The notes under the pieces: generated by a model | Seen by the model: the letters and a program-made list of their open reading frames with translations, nothing else | Told to the model about the DNA's origin: nothing | Databases searched by the model: none | Shown: piece after piece, positions 32,674 through 44,589 of the stretch | How the letters are laid out: every line of letters begins with the position of its first letter | How positions within the stretch are numbered: position 1 is the first letter of the stretch | Source: Rosa chinensis | Lineage: Eukaryota; Streptophyta; Magnoliopsida; Rosales; Rosaceae | Direction of reading: 5' to 3' | DNA: 64,000 nucleotides | NCBI RefSeq assembly: GCF_002994745.2 | Contig: NC_037088.1 | Span: 57,678,397-57,742,396, forward strand | Program-made: the position numbers and the translations under genes

Positions 32674-34217
32674 CTGCCCCCGGCAGCGGATACTATTAGT
32701 GTGAATGGACAACCTCTTACTCCTGAAGAGCTTCGCACGTTACAAAGCTGTCCAAACCCTCCAAAGAAGCTAAAACCAGGAAACTACTGGTATGACAAGA
32801 TTTGTGGACTTTGGGGGAAGGTGAATGTGTTCTCCTCTAGGGTCTTCTTGTTGTTTGCAACCTTTGTTACTTCGATTTATATTACCCTTTTGAAAAATCC
32901 TGCTGCTGCTGAATTTAACAGGAAGGACAGAAGCCTTCAGAGGTAATCTCTCCCCAGCTTTGTGTTGGGGGTCATGAAGGAAAATGCTAGCAATGGAAGC
33001 ACACAGGTATTCATTAATGGTCGGGAAATCACCAAAGTAGAGCTCCGTTTCAAGACAAACTCCTCGTCATAGGTTACAAGTGCTCAATGCGCAAAATTAC
33101 TATGAGTATTTTTGGTGAACATTGCAGCTGGTAGGAGTTGACTGTGCTGGTAACCCACACTTTTGGGTGTATAAGGAATAAGGATGGGACATACCAAGAG
33201 GAGGGCATGAACTCGATTAAAGAATCCATATGGGGCATGGTTTGGTTCCTGAGAATGCATTCGTTTATTATTTAGTGTTTCATTGGTCGTCTTAAATTTT
33301 CATGTTTATGAAACAATTTTTACTTCTTTCAGGCTGGAACAAAGCTTGTCTGTGCTGTCTTGTCACTGCCAGTACCTTCTAGATCTTCAAATCCTATCAT
33401 TCTTGAACTCATTGAGCAGAGAAGTGAGAGAACACTTCAGAAGATTCTTTTAGTTGGATGTAACGGATCTGGAGCAAGTACTATATTTAAACAGGTGATT
33501 GCTTTTATCACAAATTATGAGTGAAATCTTTATTTTGATTCGTATTTTGTTTTTAACATGTCTCCATGTATATGGGAATGGAGGATCTGGTTTCATAACA
33601 ATCCTTTTAGTATCTGTAGATGCTATAATAACAAGAATATCTTGAATTTCTTCCAATTTGTGGTTTAGACTTCAAATCTCGCTTTATCTATCATTGTTCT
33701 TTGCTTCTTGAATCTTGAAGTTCTGGTGAAGTGTTGGCCAAACAATTCTAGCCTAAGGCTTCTGCCTTAATTTTTTTATTACTTTTAACTTTAAAGCAGA
33801 CTTACTGAAATTGTTTTTAGATTTTATTGGGACTTTGACTTGGAGTTGTTGCAGGTATTTGACAAGCAAAGATACTCGGAAAGAGTAGTCAATGAGTCTT
33901 TGCTTCTTAATTAGCCAAAATTGTACTGAGTTTTCTGTTCAGAAGTCTTATCTGGTCTTTTAGAATACAGCTGTGTTTCTGTGCCCAGTTTTATTCAACA
34001 CTGAAGTACCATACATATCAAACTATAAATCTTTGTTCCAGGCCAAGATTCTATATGAAGCTATCCCTTTTTCGGTGGATGAACGCGAAAGCATTTAGTC
34101 TACAATAAAAACAAACGTGCATATGTTGGTATACTTCTTGAGGTTTGGGAACGTTTTGAAGAGGAATGTTTGGCTGAGATGAGGAGGCAATGTTCTAGTC
34201 AACCAGTTGCCAGTGGT
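32674..34217 (+). pseudogene. XLG (extra-large G-protein alpha subunit) gene fragment
   Basis: Several exons in order are recognisable. The first, 32674-32820, reads NGQPLTPEELRTLQSCPNPP and then KLKPGNYWYDKICGLWGK. The second is near 32922-33050 (EGQKPSEVISPQLCVGG, then INGREITKVEL after a 1-base frameshift). The third is near 33127-33245 (LVGVDCAGNPHFWV, then a stop). The fourth is near 33333-33495 (AGTKLVCAVLSLPVPSRSSN and the GTP-binding P-loop GCNGSGASTIFKQ). The fifth is near 34042-34217 (AKILYEAIPFSVDERESI, a stop, then WERFEEECLAEMRRQ). This is the region of XLG proteins from the cysteine-rich part into the G-alpha domain. Stops and frameshifts rule out a working product. Its 3' end is cut by the LINE at 34261; no XLG sequence resumes after 37902. 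Confidence 0.85.
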
Positions 34218-34584
34218 ACAGTGTATTTCTTGTTAAACTTTCCTTTCTCTTCTTTGACTTTTTTTTTTTAAATTAAATAGAGGATTAGGCGATATTAGTT
34301 TCTCTGCGACAGCCGATTTGGGGTGACTGGCACCCACCCACAATCTCGAAAGAAAGGGGGCCATCGCAACCGGGAACCCACCGCCCATCCCGCTATTTTA
34401 TTTTATTAAAAAATGAAAAGAAAACACAAGAAGAGAGAGGGGGACAAGAACCAAAACATCTCTGAAAACAAAATGAAATAAAGTACTCAAAGTGAGCACT
34501 GAGCTAAAATAGTTACAAACTAATGAATAGAGCAATCATGCAGCATAAACCACCGTTGCATGAAATCTATCAAGCACTTCCGAA

Positions 34585-35934
34585 TTAGCTAATACGGAAA
34601 TTCGGTAACCCTTGCAGATTGTGAACAAAGGCAGTTGATGCACAAGGAGGGCAAGAGTCCCACCAATAATGCCCCTCATGATCCACCCCATAGTTAGCTA
34701 AGCAATCAGCCACTTGATTCCCTTCTCGATAAATATGTGAAAACTGAATCTGCATAGAGGAGAGAGTGGTACAACAATTGACCCAATCAACACTTAGACG
34801 CCAAGGGACTGAGTAATTTTTGTTGGCAAGAAAGTGAATTGCTACCGCTGAATCACACTCAATCCAGAGAGAAGTCCATCCTTTTCCTGATGCTATTGAA
34901 ACTGCATGAATAATGGCTTGAAGCTCTGCTTCTAGGGCAGTAGCAATACCCAAGGAACCAGCAAAACAACCCATACAATTACCCAAGTGGTCACGAAAAA
35001 TACCTCCATAGCCCGCGAGTCCTGGCGTCCCACGAGCAGCACCATCTATATTAACCTTTAATTGAAAAGCACAAGGAGCATGCCAATTTACCTCACGAAT
35101 TTGATGTGATCTTGAGGCTCGACCGCTGATTCTAAGAGCACTGAAAATACAAAGCTCATCTACTGAGTTACGCATAATTCCTAAACCCCAAGAATCAACC
35201 TCTCGAATTTGCTGCTTGATAGAGCGAATCAAATAATCAGTAGTTAAGCGACGCTCATCAAAACGGATAGAATTTCTAGCCTTCCAAAGAGAGTAGAAGC
35301 CAGCTCTCATCATTCCCTACCATAGCAATTGCAATTGAGTACCAAAACCATGTTGCAGAACTGCAGACCATACCTTTATAGAGAAAGGGCACTAAAAAAA
35401 AAGGTGGTGGGCCGTCTCAGCAGATGCATGACAAAGAGAGCACATAGAAGCAAAAGAAAAGCCTCGTTGAAGTAAGAGATCATCTGTTAAAAGCTTACCA
35501 TGAAGAAATTTCCATAAAGTAACAGAGTTTCGAGGACGAAAGCATTGACGCCAAACCCATCTATCCTAAAGAACAATTGCCTGTTTACTCCTCGTGAACT
35601 CATAGGCTATAGATAAAGATAAACTCCCATCAGAAGAATCCAACCACACCAGCTTATCCTCCATGTTTGAATAAGGAAGTCTAACAGCTGAAATTTCTGA
35701 CCAAAGTGCAGAAAGATCAGCAATCAAATTTGTAGAGCAATACCAAGAGCCATCTCTGATGAAATCAGAAACTTTGGCACATAACAATTTGCCAAGCTGA
35801 TGCACAATACCCAATCTATCAACAACTGAACCATTAAGCCAATTACCATGCCAAAAATCAATTGATCGACCATTGCCCACTAACCATTTAGAGTTGTAGA
35901 AAATATCCATAACAAGGGTCGCATGCCAGGCCAA
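34585..35934 (-). pseudogene. LINE zinc-binding and RNase H part, broken
   Basis: It continues the RT protein with frameshifts and stops. The segment at 35566-35934 (VGNGRSIDFWHGNWL) is followed by a zf-RVT segment near 35400-35560 (PRNSVTLWKFLHGKLL, CSLCHASAETAHHLFF, then a stop). RNase H follows at 34585-35313 with VNIDGAARGTPGLAGYGG, ALEAELQAI, ECDSAVAI and GNQVADCLA. All RNase H acidic residues seem present in this last frame. Confidence 0.85.
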
Positions 35935-37885
35935 ATAGATGATTTTTTATAGTAAGAATATGGCTGACCTGAACGTTGAAGAAACCGAGCAGAAAAAAAA
36001 ACAGCGGCTGGTGTAGACTTAGTTAAGAAATCCCAAAATTTTTTTAGAAGGAAAGCCTTATTAAGAGCCATAATATTACGAACTCCAAGACCACCCTCTT
36101 TCAATGGAGCACAACACTTTTTCCAAGAGACTGGATAATAGGCTCTAGAAGACACATTGCCGGTCCAAATAAAATTCCTCATCCAATTTCGAACTTGTTG
36201 CAATACAGTCCTTGGCCAAGCATAAATTGTGAAACTATGGGAAAGCATACTAACCACCACAGAATTGACCAGAGTTACCCGTCCTGCCATGGAAAGAGAA
36301 TGCCCTCTCCAATTAGACATAACATTACGAATTCGATCAGCCAAGACTTGGAAGTAAATTCGCTTTGGGCGGCCAACAAAAATTGGCACACCAAGGTACA
36401 TGAAAGGCAATTTACCCATTGAAACACCCAACCAGGAATATATTAGAGTACGACGATGAAGAGCTGACTTCCCCAAATAAACATGAGACTTGGTTTTGTT
36501 CACCAATTGACCCGAGTTGAGTCCGTACTCCTCAAAGAAAGCCATAAGATTTAGTAGGCTTCTTTTATCTCCCTTACAAAAAACCATTATATCATCAGCA
36601 AATAAAACATGAGAAGGGACTTTCACAGCACGAGGAGAGGTTATAGCTTGGACATGCCCCATATCAACCAGACACAAGATACCACGGCTAAGAACCTCTT
36701 CAGCAAGGCAAAAAAGAAGAGGAGACAGTGGATCACCTTGTCGAACTCCACGGCTACAACTAAAAAATCCCACTGAAGAGCCATTAAATAAGATAGAGAG
36801 CCGAGCTGAAGCCAATAAAGAACTAATCCATTCCACAAAAGTTGCATGAAAACCAAAAGCGTTAAGAACCCTTCGAAGGAAGTCCCAATTCAGAGTATCA
36901 AAGGCCTTTGCTACATCAAACTTAATGGCAACATTCCCGCCACGACATTTATTATCCAACAAGTTAACACACTCAGAAGTCAGAAAAATGCAATCAGAGA
37001 TTTGTCTTTCTTTCAAAAAAGCAAATTGATTCGGCAATATAATCCTGGAAGCAATAGGAGCAAGACGGTCTGCTAGTATGCGAGTAATAATTTTAAAAGA
37101 AAAATTAGCCATAGCAATGGGCCGAAATTGAGTGATAACATCAGCTTCTTGAACCTTTGGAATAAGCGCCACAAAGCTGGAATTTAGATTAGGCAGTATA
37201 TAACCTGACTGAAAGAAAGATCTAACAGCACGGACCACATCCAACCCAACTACCTCCCAACAAGCCTGAAAAAAGTGACCAGAATAACCATCCGGACCTG
37301 GGGCACTATCAGCATTCATGGAAAATACAACATTTTTGACATTTTCAGCAGAAGGAATAGCAAGTAAAGAGCCATTTTCTGAATCTGAAACCATTGAAGG
37401 AATAATATTTTCAACCAAACCTGTATCAGCAATATTTCCATCATCTGAAAAGGCACTTGTAAAATGCTGAACAACATGATCACACAAAATATTAACATCA
37501 TCCACCAAGTCATTCCCAATGCGAAGAGAAGTGATAGAGGAGCGTGCTCTTCGAATTTTTGCCAAAGTATGGAAATAGCCAGTATTTCTGTCACTTTCCC
37601 TAACCCACCTCACCCTTGCCTTCTCCGCCCAAAATTTTTCCTGAACCAATAAAGCATTTGATAAAGCATCCTGGGCTAAAAGCTCCTCAACATGACGCAC
37701 TTCAGTAAACCCATCAAGAGATATAGCTAGTTGAATTTTTTCAAGGGCAGCGCGTGCACTATCCACAGCAGTATGAACATTACCGAAGACATTAACATTC
37801 CACTCCTTCAGAATAGGTTTTAAAAGCTTAAGCTTCTTTTGTAGAATAAACATAGGACAACCACATACCTCAAAGGATTGCCATG
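35880..37885 (-). CDS. LINE reverse transcriptase frame, 5'-truncated
   Basis: The open frame begins in flanking DNA (37916) and enters the LINE at 37885 in the linker after the missing endonuclease (MFILQKKLKLLKPILKEWN). RT marks are SAPGPDGYSGHFFQ, FRPIAMANFSFKIITRILADR, FDVAKAFDTLNWDF, RQGDPLSPLLF and the catalytic FADD in HVLFADDIMVFCKG, then the thumb region YLGVPIFVGRPK. The frame runs on to 35880 (ARFLQRSGQPYSY), where it is broken relative to the next segment (WHATLVMDI, 35934 on). It is one of the better preserved frames in the window but has no start of its own. Confidence 0.88.
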
Positions 37886-37901
37886 TTCTCTTCTTTGACT
37901 T

Positions 37902-38750
37902 GATACATGTCTGCACAGAGTTTATTGTGAGGTTTCTTCTCTATCCTCGTATTGGATTAGTTATTCTTAGCTTAAAAGGCAGCAAATTTAGCTATCATTC
38001 AGCTCTGCATTACTGCATAATGTTATAGGAATCTTCTAATATGTTGTATACATATTGTCACGATTTATGAATCTTTTTTTTGTTTACAAGAGAATGCACA
38101 AAGTATGTGTTGAACCTGCAGCATCTTACTGGTAATGCAGTATCCATTGTATGATGAAACATATATTCATGACCGATCACATATAACATTTGTTCAGGCC
38201 CTATTGAGGTTCACTCCCCTCAAAGTGATGTGTGCATAGTTTTGGGGCTGTTCTGCTCAAAATGTTATCTGGCAGACGAGAAAATGAGTTAGTTTTGTCT
38301 AGTTTATCCTCGGTCAGCAACACGAACTTGACCAAATTGAAGGTCAGTACCCTAAGCTTGGGGCCCTTGTACGTCTCTGCCTATCATACGAACCTGAGAG
38401 CAGGCCAAACATGAATGTGGTGGTAATACTATTGAAGCAGCTGCAATCCTCAAACTGAACCTTACCAAAATCTTCTTACAAATTCAGGAATTGGTCCAAA
38501 AGTGTTGAAAATGTATCACTAGCATCCACAGTGCAACAGCTGCTTCTCCTCCTAGATAGGTCATCGATCTGTTTCGGGCAGCTGCCATACATAAGACAGA
38601 CATTCACGGATGCTGAATTTGGTCTAGTCAAAATTAGAATTCTCCCTTCAGATTGAAGGGAAATGTGGATGGCATATATAGAATAACTGTATCATGTAAT
38701 AGTGATTACTACAACAGGTGTTCATTGTACAGCTTTTTGTTTGTGAAAGT
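37902..38750. other. Flank and 3' end of P3
   Basis: Apart from the exon-7 remnant (38198-38458), the stretch is non-coding. 38640-38720 carries the same 3'-UTR block seen after P1 and P2 (ATATATAGAATAACTGTATC). Confidence 0.5.
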
Positions 38751-39378
38751 TAGGGATGGCAATGGGGAGGGTAGGTAAGGGGATTAAATTACCATCACCA
38801 TACCCGACTTCATTCCCCATCTCCTCACCCGCCCCAATCCCCGTAATAAGATACTGGGGATTCCCCGTCCCCGTTTCTATTGGGGATTAGGTCCCTGTAT
38901 TCGCCATAATCCCCGTTAACAATATTACTAATTTACTATATAAAAATTCATACAAATAATTTTGGATTGTAAAATATGAAGTTAAAATCAAACATCAAAA
39001 TAAAATAAATTTCTTATTTCAATTAAGGAAAATTGACATGTTGATAAAGATCTTTTATTAAAAGAATATTCCTTTTTTTGAACATATTTATTAACAGAAT
39101 TTAAATATTGACAAAAAGATGAAGTTTACATAAATATTTATTTATAAATAATATCAAAAATATATATAATAAATAATATATATATATATATATATTTTTT
39201 TTTTTTATTTCAGATAATTCTTATTGAGGGGGTATATGGGGATGGAGATTAAAATATCATCCCCGCCCCATACCCGATTTCAAAATTCGAATACTGGGGA
39301 TCCCCATCTCCGTTACTCGATTTCTCCCAAATTTCTCCCTGTTATGGTCGAATACCCAATGGGGATTTTTGCCATCCC
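38751..39378. mobile_element. Short hAT-like non-autonomous element
   Basis: About 628 bp. The left end TAGGGATGGCAATGGGGA and the right end, reverse-complemented (GGGATGGCAAAAATCCCC), are inverted repeats. GAAAGT flanks both sides (38745-38750 and 39379-39384), part of an imperfect 8-bp duplication. The subterminal regions share CCCCATACCCGA..TC motifs and the centre is AT-rich. There is no transposase. Confidence 0.7.
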
Positions 39379-39996
39379 GAAAGTCTTCATGATTAATTTT
39401 ACGTACCAGTCTTTCTGTTCTTGCTGTATGAGGAACATGAGGTGGAATCCTCAAGAATGTTAACATAACCCTTTGACCTTTGTGACATCATGGATTAAAC
39501 TAATCTAACAACAAAGTCTTAAGATAGTAAGATAAGCTTGGACTGTCATAGGCCTTTGGACTTCTATGGGCTTGAGGAAACTTGGTGCTTACGCCCATAG
39601 TAGTCCAATATGCTACTTACCACTCTTCTCCTGCTTCATCTTCTTCTTTCCACCGACTCTCCCGACGTCACCCACTTTCTTTCCTAGAACTTTCTCCTTG
39701 AGTAGCTTAATCTTTTACCATTATTATACGTTATAAAAGCGTGTTAATATGGTCAATAAACACCCACATTTTAGAAGTGGTTTCGCTCTTGGCTTCATTA
39801 CTTGAAGAACGGAATCAACTTTCGTGATCAGAAGCGATCAACCGTACTTGGTATTTTCTTGCTCTTTTAGTCCATTCAGAGGGTAACATTGGCTAACAGC
39901 TTATGAGTTATGGTCCTATCATTTCCTACTGGTACTAAATACTTGATCTTCTCTTTGGTTGGTTTCAGTTGTTAATCATACAAGTTCTTGGCGGCC
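39379..39996. other. P3-P4 spacer and P4 leader
   Basis: No gene is seen in 39379-39780. At 39797-39850 there is a leader segment (CTTGAAGAACGGAATCAACT) homologous to the P2 5' UTR exon. Confidence 0.5.
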
Positions 39997-40002
39997 GATA
40001 CC

Positions 40003-42809
40003 ATGAGTGGTGGGCTTCGTTCAAGCGTGAAGTCTTACCTTAATGCAAAACGCCTGGCTTTGTCTGGGGAAATAGATACGGTGCATGAGATAGATGAATC
40101 CATCACTAGCAATTTCACTGCACTCCAAGCTGCGGCCGATTCCGTGGATAAGAAGAAATCACAAGCGAATAACGTTGCTTCAACTTCATATGGGCTGATC
40201 GGTATCAGTGATGGTAATGCTTGCCAATGCTGAGCTCTTCTTCAAAGGTACATAAATTAAAGTGCATGTTCTTATGCATTTCATATGTCTGTTGTAATGT
40301 CCCAGCCGTACGCGATTGTATGGGAGGAAAGCCAAAACCCAACTATGATTCTGATGTTTGCATTCATGGACAATGAGAATGAAAAGAAGATCTTTTTTAC
40401 GGAACTTGTCAGTTTTGCACTTCGGTGTCTTTGTCTTGAACTGCACAGCTTTATCTTTTGATCTTCTCCGATCCCCCACTTATATTGTTTAAGTGGATGT
40501 GTAGAACATAGATTCATATGGAACTACGATCAGATCTGAGAGTCCCCCTCAAGATGGTACTTTACTCTCTTATGTTAAAATTCATAATATTAAATATTGC
40601 AGTCTCCTTCCTTTGCTATATATCCAGAATGTTTGACCTTTTTGAATTGCAATCTTTTTAAATATGTATAATCAATTTAAACAGTCTTGCATCTGATATT
40701 GCAAAATTTTCTTCTTTGTACTCCTTTTGTAATATATTTGAATGTTTAATAGCTAATTCCATTTTAGGCATTGCTAATTACAAGTTATAGTAGTGTTCGA
40801 TCACCTGGTAAGTTACATGGCATATTGTTACATTTCTAGCATTGAACAATTCTAATAGTAAAGTTGTCATCTGTCACAGTACCTCCAACTCCGCCGAAAG
40901 ATGGTGAGGTTTTGCTAAAAAGATTTCTCTTTAATGAACTGAAAACAGCTACCTGGAACTTTCATCGTTATAATAAGCTCGGTGAAGGTGGTTTTGGTTC
41001 TGTTTTCAAGGGGTGGGTTGATGACAGTTCATCAACAGCTGCCAAGCCCGGTACTGGCATGTTAATTGCTGTGAAGAGGATTAACCAAGAAGGTTTACAG
41101 GGTCACAAGGAATGGTTGGTCAGTTTCACTCGGACTTCACTTGCTTACATACACTTTTTCTATGATTAATTTGGTGATTCGTTTTGGTATCCTGAACCTA
41201 GCTTTAATTTAAATTAGTTGAGTATGGCATACATATGAGAATCCAATATACACATTTCAATTCCTGAAAGAGGAGATTAAAATGGGTAATTACCAGCTGT
41301 CATAGAGCCAGAGAGGGCATTGTTCAGTTTCATGGAACAGTCTTAACGGATCTGCTTCTTAATATGTTTTACAGATTAATGATGTTTCATGTAATATTTT
41401 GACAGACATTTATTAACTTTGTACTGCCTCTTGAACTATAGACAGAAATTTACTACCTAGGAAAGCTGCGTCATCCAAATCTTGTGACATTGTATGATCG
41501 CCGGCTTCTGGTGTATGAATTCATGGCTCGTGGTAGCTTGGATAGTCATCTATATGGAAGTGGGTTATGAACTATATCCTTGAGCCATTTGACCTTTTAA
41601 ATGAAGCAATACCATTAATATAGACATCAAATACATGTGACATAATTTGGGGACTTAAATGTTGTTGTAACGGGGGCTTCTTACATTCAACCACTTTCGT
41701 GGATCCTGCGTATGAAGATTGCCCTTGGTGCTGCTAAGGTTCTAGCCTTTCTTCACAGTACTGAGGAAAAAGTGATCCATCAGGACTTCAAAAGCTCTAA
41801 TATCCTACTGGATTCAGTAAGTGAACATTTCATTTGTGAATCCTATGGCTTCTACAGCACAAAAGTTAGCTCACACTATAATTTTCATTCAAAATGACAG
41901 GACTACAATGCCAAACTCTCTGATTTTGGTTTTGCTAAGGATGGACCAATAGGTGATAGAAGCCATGTCTCAACAAGGGTGATGGGGACATATGGGTATG
42001 CAGCTCCCGAGTATATTGCTACAGGTGTATTAACCTTACAGGATTTGTATTTTATTTTTCCACATAGAGAAAAGCAACAGATCAGTTTCAAAGGGAGATA
42101 ATGTCTTTATTGAATGCCACTTTTCATCTATTTCTAGCAGAATATTTTTCTTTTATCATATCCTTCATCTGTATTATTTGGTTTAGTCCAATGTGACCAC
42201 TTGATACAACAAGCTAAAACTTCTCTAGTGTCTTAAACCTGATATTAGCCCCTTCTGCATTCCCCCGATGAATGACCAGCTTTTGAAATTAGTTTACGAG
42301 TTTGTTGCACTTTTCCTTTTGGATACGCTATAGAGTATAGACATAAGACAACATATTCAAGTAAGCCATCTTTCAATCTTTTGAACCAACTCTCTGGACC
42401 TGTAAAGTATCCAACTATCTGTTCAACCATGCAAACTGCTATTGCCTTTGTTTACCATAAAGTAAATCATATTATTGTGCTCCCTTCTGATAATTCTTTC
42501 ATTTTCATTTTTCTGTATGTTGAAGGTCATTTAACCGGAAAGAATGATGTGCATGGTTTTAGAGTTGTTATGCTCGAATTGTTGTCTGGAAGACAAGTTC
42601 TGGACAGGAGCCTGCCAACCAAGGAAAAGAATCAAGTTGAATGGGCAAAACCATACCTTACCAGCAAACACAGAGTTCTCAAAATTTTTGTTGCTCGTAT
42701 TAAAGGCCAGTATTATGTGTCTGCAGCTCATAAACCAGCTAACCTTGCAAATCAATGCTTATTAATAGACCACAAGTTAAGGCCAAACATGAATGAGGTA
42801 GTAAATTAA
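40003..42809 (+). pseudogene. P4, RLCK/PBL-type kinase copy, disabled
   Basis: Exons: 40003-40247, 40505-40556, 40859-41118, 41442-41559, about 41674-41816, 41901-42024 and 42526-42809. Preserved marks: [29 protein letters not shown] and [10 protein letters not shown]. Defects: a 4-base loss near 40220 ends exon 1 in a stop (DGNACQC); about 7 codons are missing in exon 4 after HPNLV, in frame; the acceptor of exon 5 reads GG where P1 has AG (41672-41673); the catalytic loop is HQDF and not YRDF; and exon 7 ends early in a stop after MNEVVN. Without the Arg it would be a weak kinase at best, and the splice and frame defects make it a pseudogene. It lies in tandem with P2 and P5, same strand. 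Confidence 0.8.
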
Positions 42810-43385
42810 AGCATTGGAGAGCTTCAGGAATCCGGTGACATTGAGGATTCCAGAATCTCTCAAAATGAGCTCTGCCAAACTCCTCATGCCATTTCAAGCG
42901 GTGCCAAATCAAGCAAGCACTGGAGAAGTTGGATCAGCTTCAGGCCATCTACTGCCTGCAGCTACATAAGATAGTCATGCATGCGTTTACATCAGATGCA
43001 TTGATTCAAAGGGAAATGGGGAATCAGGAGCAAAAGAAATTACAGATGTCGATGGCTTATTTATATTAAAAATTGTATCTTGTATATGTACTGGGCAGTT
43101 GATTAGCTTTCATCTTTTGCTTTGTGAATTTCACAATTAGTTTCCCTGAAGCGCTTTCTTTTGTCCTTGAAGATGAGTTTCAGTTTGGCTCTCAGGAACG
43201 ATTGACTTGTTTCTTTAGCATTCTGTAACATCAGAACAAACAAGATATGGAATTCCAGCCAATATGATTATTCGAACAATACCTATTGTATTTGGCTGCT
43301 TCAGTGAGTTATTAGTTAACCTCTTTCACTCTTTAGCCAATTGGCTCAAACATTCCTATATGAAATACAGTTTTGGGACTTCATT
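42810..43385. other. P4 3' region and P4-P5 spacer
   Basis: After the early stop, the remainder of the old coding tail is recognisable (SQNELCQTPHAISS in another frame, near 42855-42900). No other gene seen. Confidence 0.5.
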
Positions 43386-43595
43386 GTGTTGGAACAGGGG
43401 GTTCTTGCTTTTTGTTACTTTCATTATAACTCCGTATGAACATTTCCCTTGTGCAGCTGAGGCCTTAGCATTTCTTCACAGTGATGACACAAAATGTGTT
43501 GTATGGGGATTCAGTCCTTCCAAGATCCTTCTTGATTCAGTATCTGAAGTACCAAATATCACAATTTTTTTTGCTTCTAAAGGATTTCTTATAAA

Positions 43596-43673
43596 CTTTC
43601 TTATATGCCTATTTTCATAGTGAAAAAGGTAACTTATTATGCCTGTTAGCATGAAAATAGGCATATAAGAAAG
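43596..43673. repeat. Perfect 23-bp inverted repeat in P5
   Basis: The left arm at 43596-43618 begins CTTTCTTATATGCCTATT. Its exact complement lies at 43651-43673. A third, direct, imperfect copy of the left arm follows near 43688-43712. The RNA would fold into a stem with a loop of about 32 bases. Confidence 0.85.
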
Positions 43674-43750
43674 AAGTTCTTATAGACTTTCTTTCATGCC
43701 TATTTTCATGGTGAAAAAAGTATAAGAAAGGAGTTCTTACAGACTTTCTT

Positions 43751-43807
43751 ATAGACGCAGAGAGGAAAGGCTTGGCAAAATATTAGACATTTCCTCTCTG
43801 TGTCTAT
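43751..43807. repeat. 18-bp stem hairpin in P5
   Basis: ATAGACGCAGAGAGGAAA (43751-43768) pairs with 43790-43807 over all 18 positions, with a single G-U pair, around a 21-base loop. Confidence 0.8.
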
Positions 43808-44173
43808 ATCATATCATCTTCACCAGTAATGCATGTAACCTAATGGCAATCAAACACTTTTTTTTTTTTTTTGGCTAATTGAAAATCGTAATATTTTCAG
43901 ACAATAATTATTTAACTTTGTGGAGCCTCTTGATTTGTAGGCAGAAGTTAACTGCTGTTGTCAGCTGGCTCACCCAAATCTTGTAAAACTAATTGGTTAC
44001 TGCCTGGAGGGAGAGGACGATCGCCTTCTGGTCTACGAATTTATGCCTAGATGGAGCTTGGACAAACATCTATTTAGCTGCTACTCTGGTGAGTTATGAA
44101 CTTCCTTCACTCAGTTAGCTTTGAACTTTTAAATGAAGCAATACCATTAATAAGAAGCTCCAATATTTCGAAT

Positions 44174-44383
44174 TGTTTTAGGAAAATAGATTTGAGAGAG
44201 AATTTGTTGAGAGAATTGTCATCATATTATTGAGAATAGGAGCCCTATATATAGGGATTACAAAGTACTAGTTCTAATGTTACAAGGAATACCAATCCGT
44301 GTAGGATTGGAAAATCTAGAACATTCTCTCCTATTCCTACTCCTAGTTTGATAAGGCACACTAAACTTGATTTTCCTTCAACA
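44174..44383 (-). repeat. Copia-C 3' LTR
   Basis: TGTTTTAGGAAAATAG to TTCAACA on the plus strand; it contains the palindromic TATA-like CCCTATATATAGGG. Confidence 0.93.
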
Positions 44384-44589
44384 CTCCCCCTTGTGCCGCT
44401 CAAACTTGGTGGTGACGCTTCATCCGTTGCCTCGTTAAAAACCTTGCTCGAGTGAAAAAAAAAACCCTGTGGGACAAAAACACGCTCGAGGAGGAGAAAA
44501 ATAGTACAACACGTCTTCTACTCTTCGAAATCAAACATGTAGACATCATGACTCCCCCTGATGTCAATATCTCCCCCTGATTGCTACAA

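Larger units (their letters stand above)
34261..37885 (-). mobile_element. L1-type LINE, 5'-truncated
   Basis: A 3625-bp element flanked by a perfect 16-bp direct repeat TTCTCTTCTTTGACTT (34245-34260 and 37886-37901). It has a poly-A tail on the minus strand (poly-T just right of 34260). It encodes RT, a zinc-binding domain and RNase H but lacks ORF1 and the endonuclease, as expected when reverse transcription stops early. It inserted in the XLG remnant. Confidence 0.93.
32209..38458 (+). pseudogene. P3, kinase remnant (5' leader, exon 1 and exon 7 only)
   Basis: The 5' leader and exon 1 (about 32305-32518) read [20 protein letters not shown] and then break by stop and frameshift. The exon still ends at an AAG|GTACAC donor matching P2. 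The next kinase sequence is exon 7 at about 38198-38458, with frameshifts but with SDV, LLKMLSGRR and RPNMNVVV recognisable. Exons 2-6 are gone; an XLG pseudogene and a LINE occupy the space. The copy is not functional. Confidence 0.75.

Noticed and set aside
32674..34217. Functional XLG gene
   Set aside because: Stops and frameshifts in several exons and loss of everything downstream of 34217.
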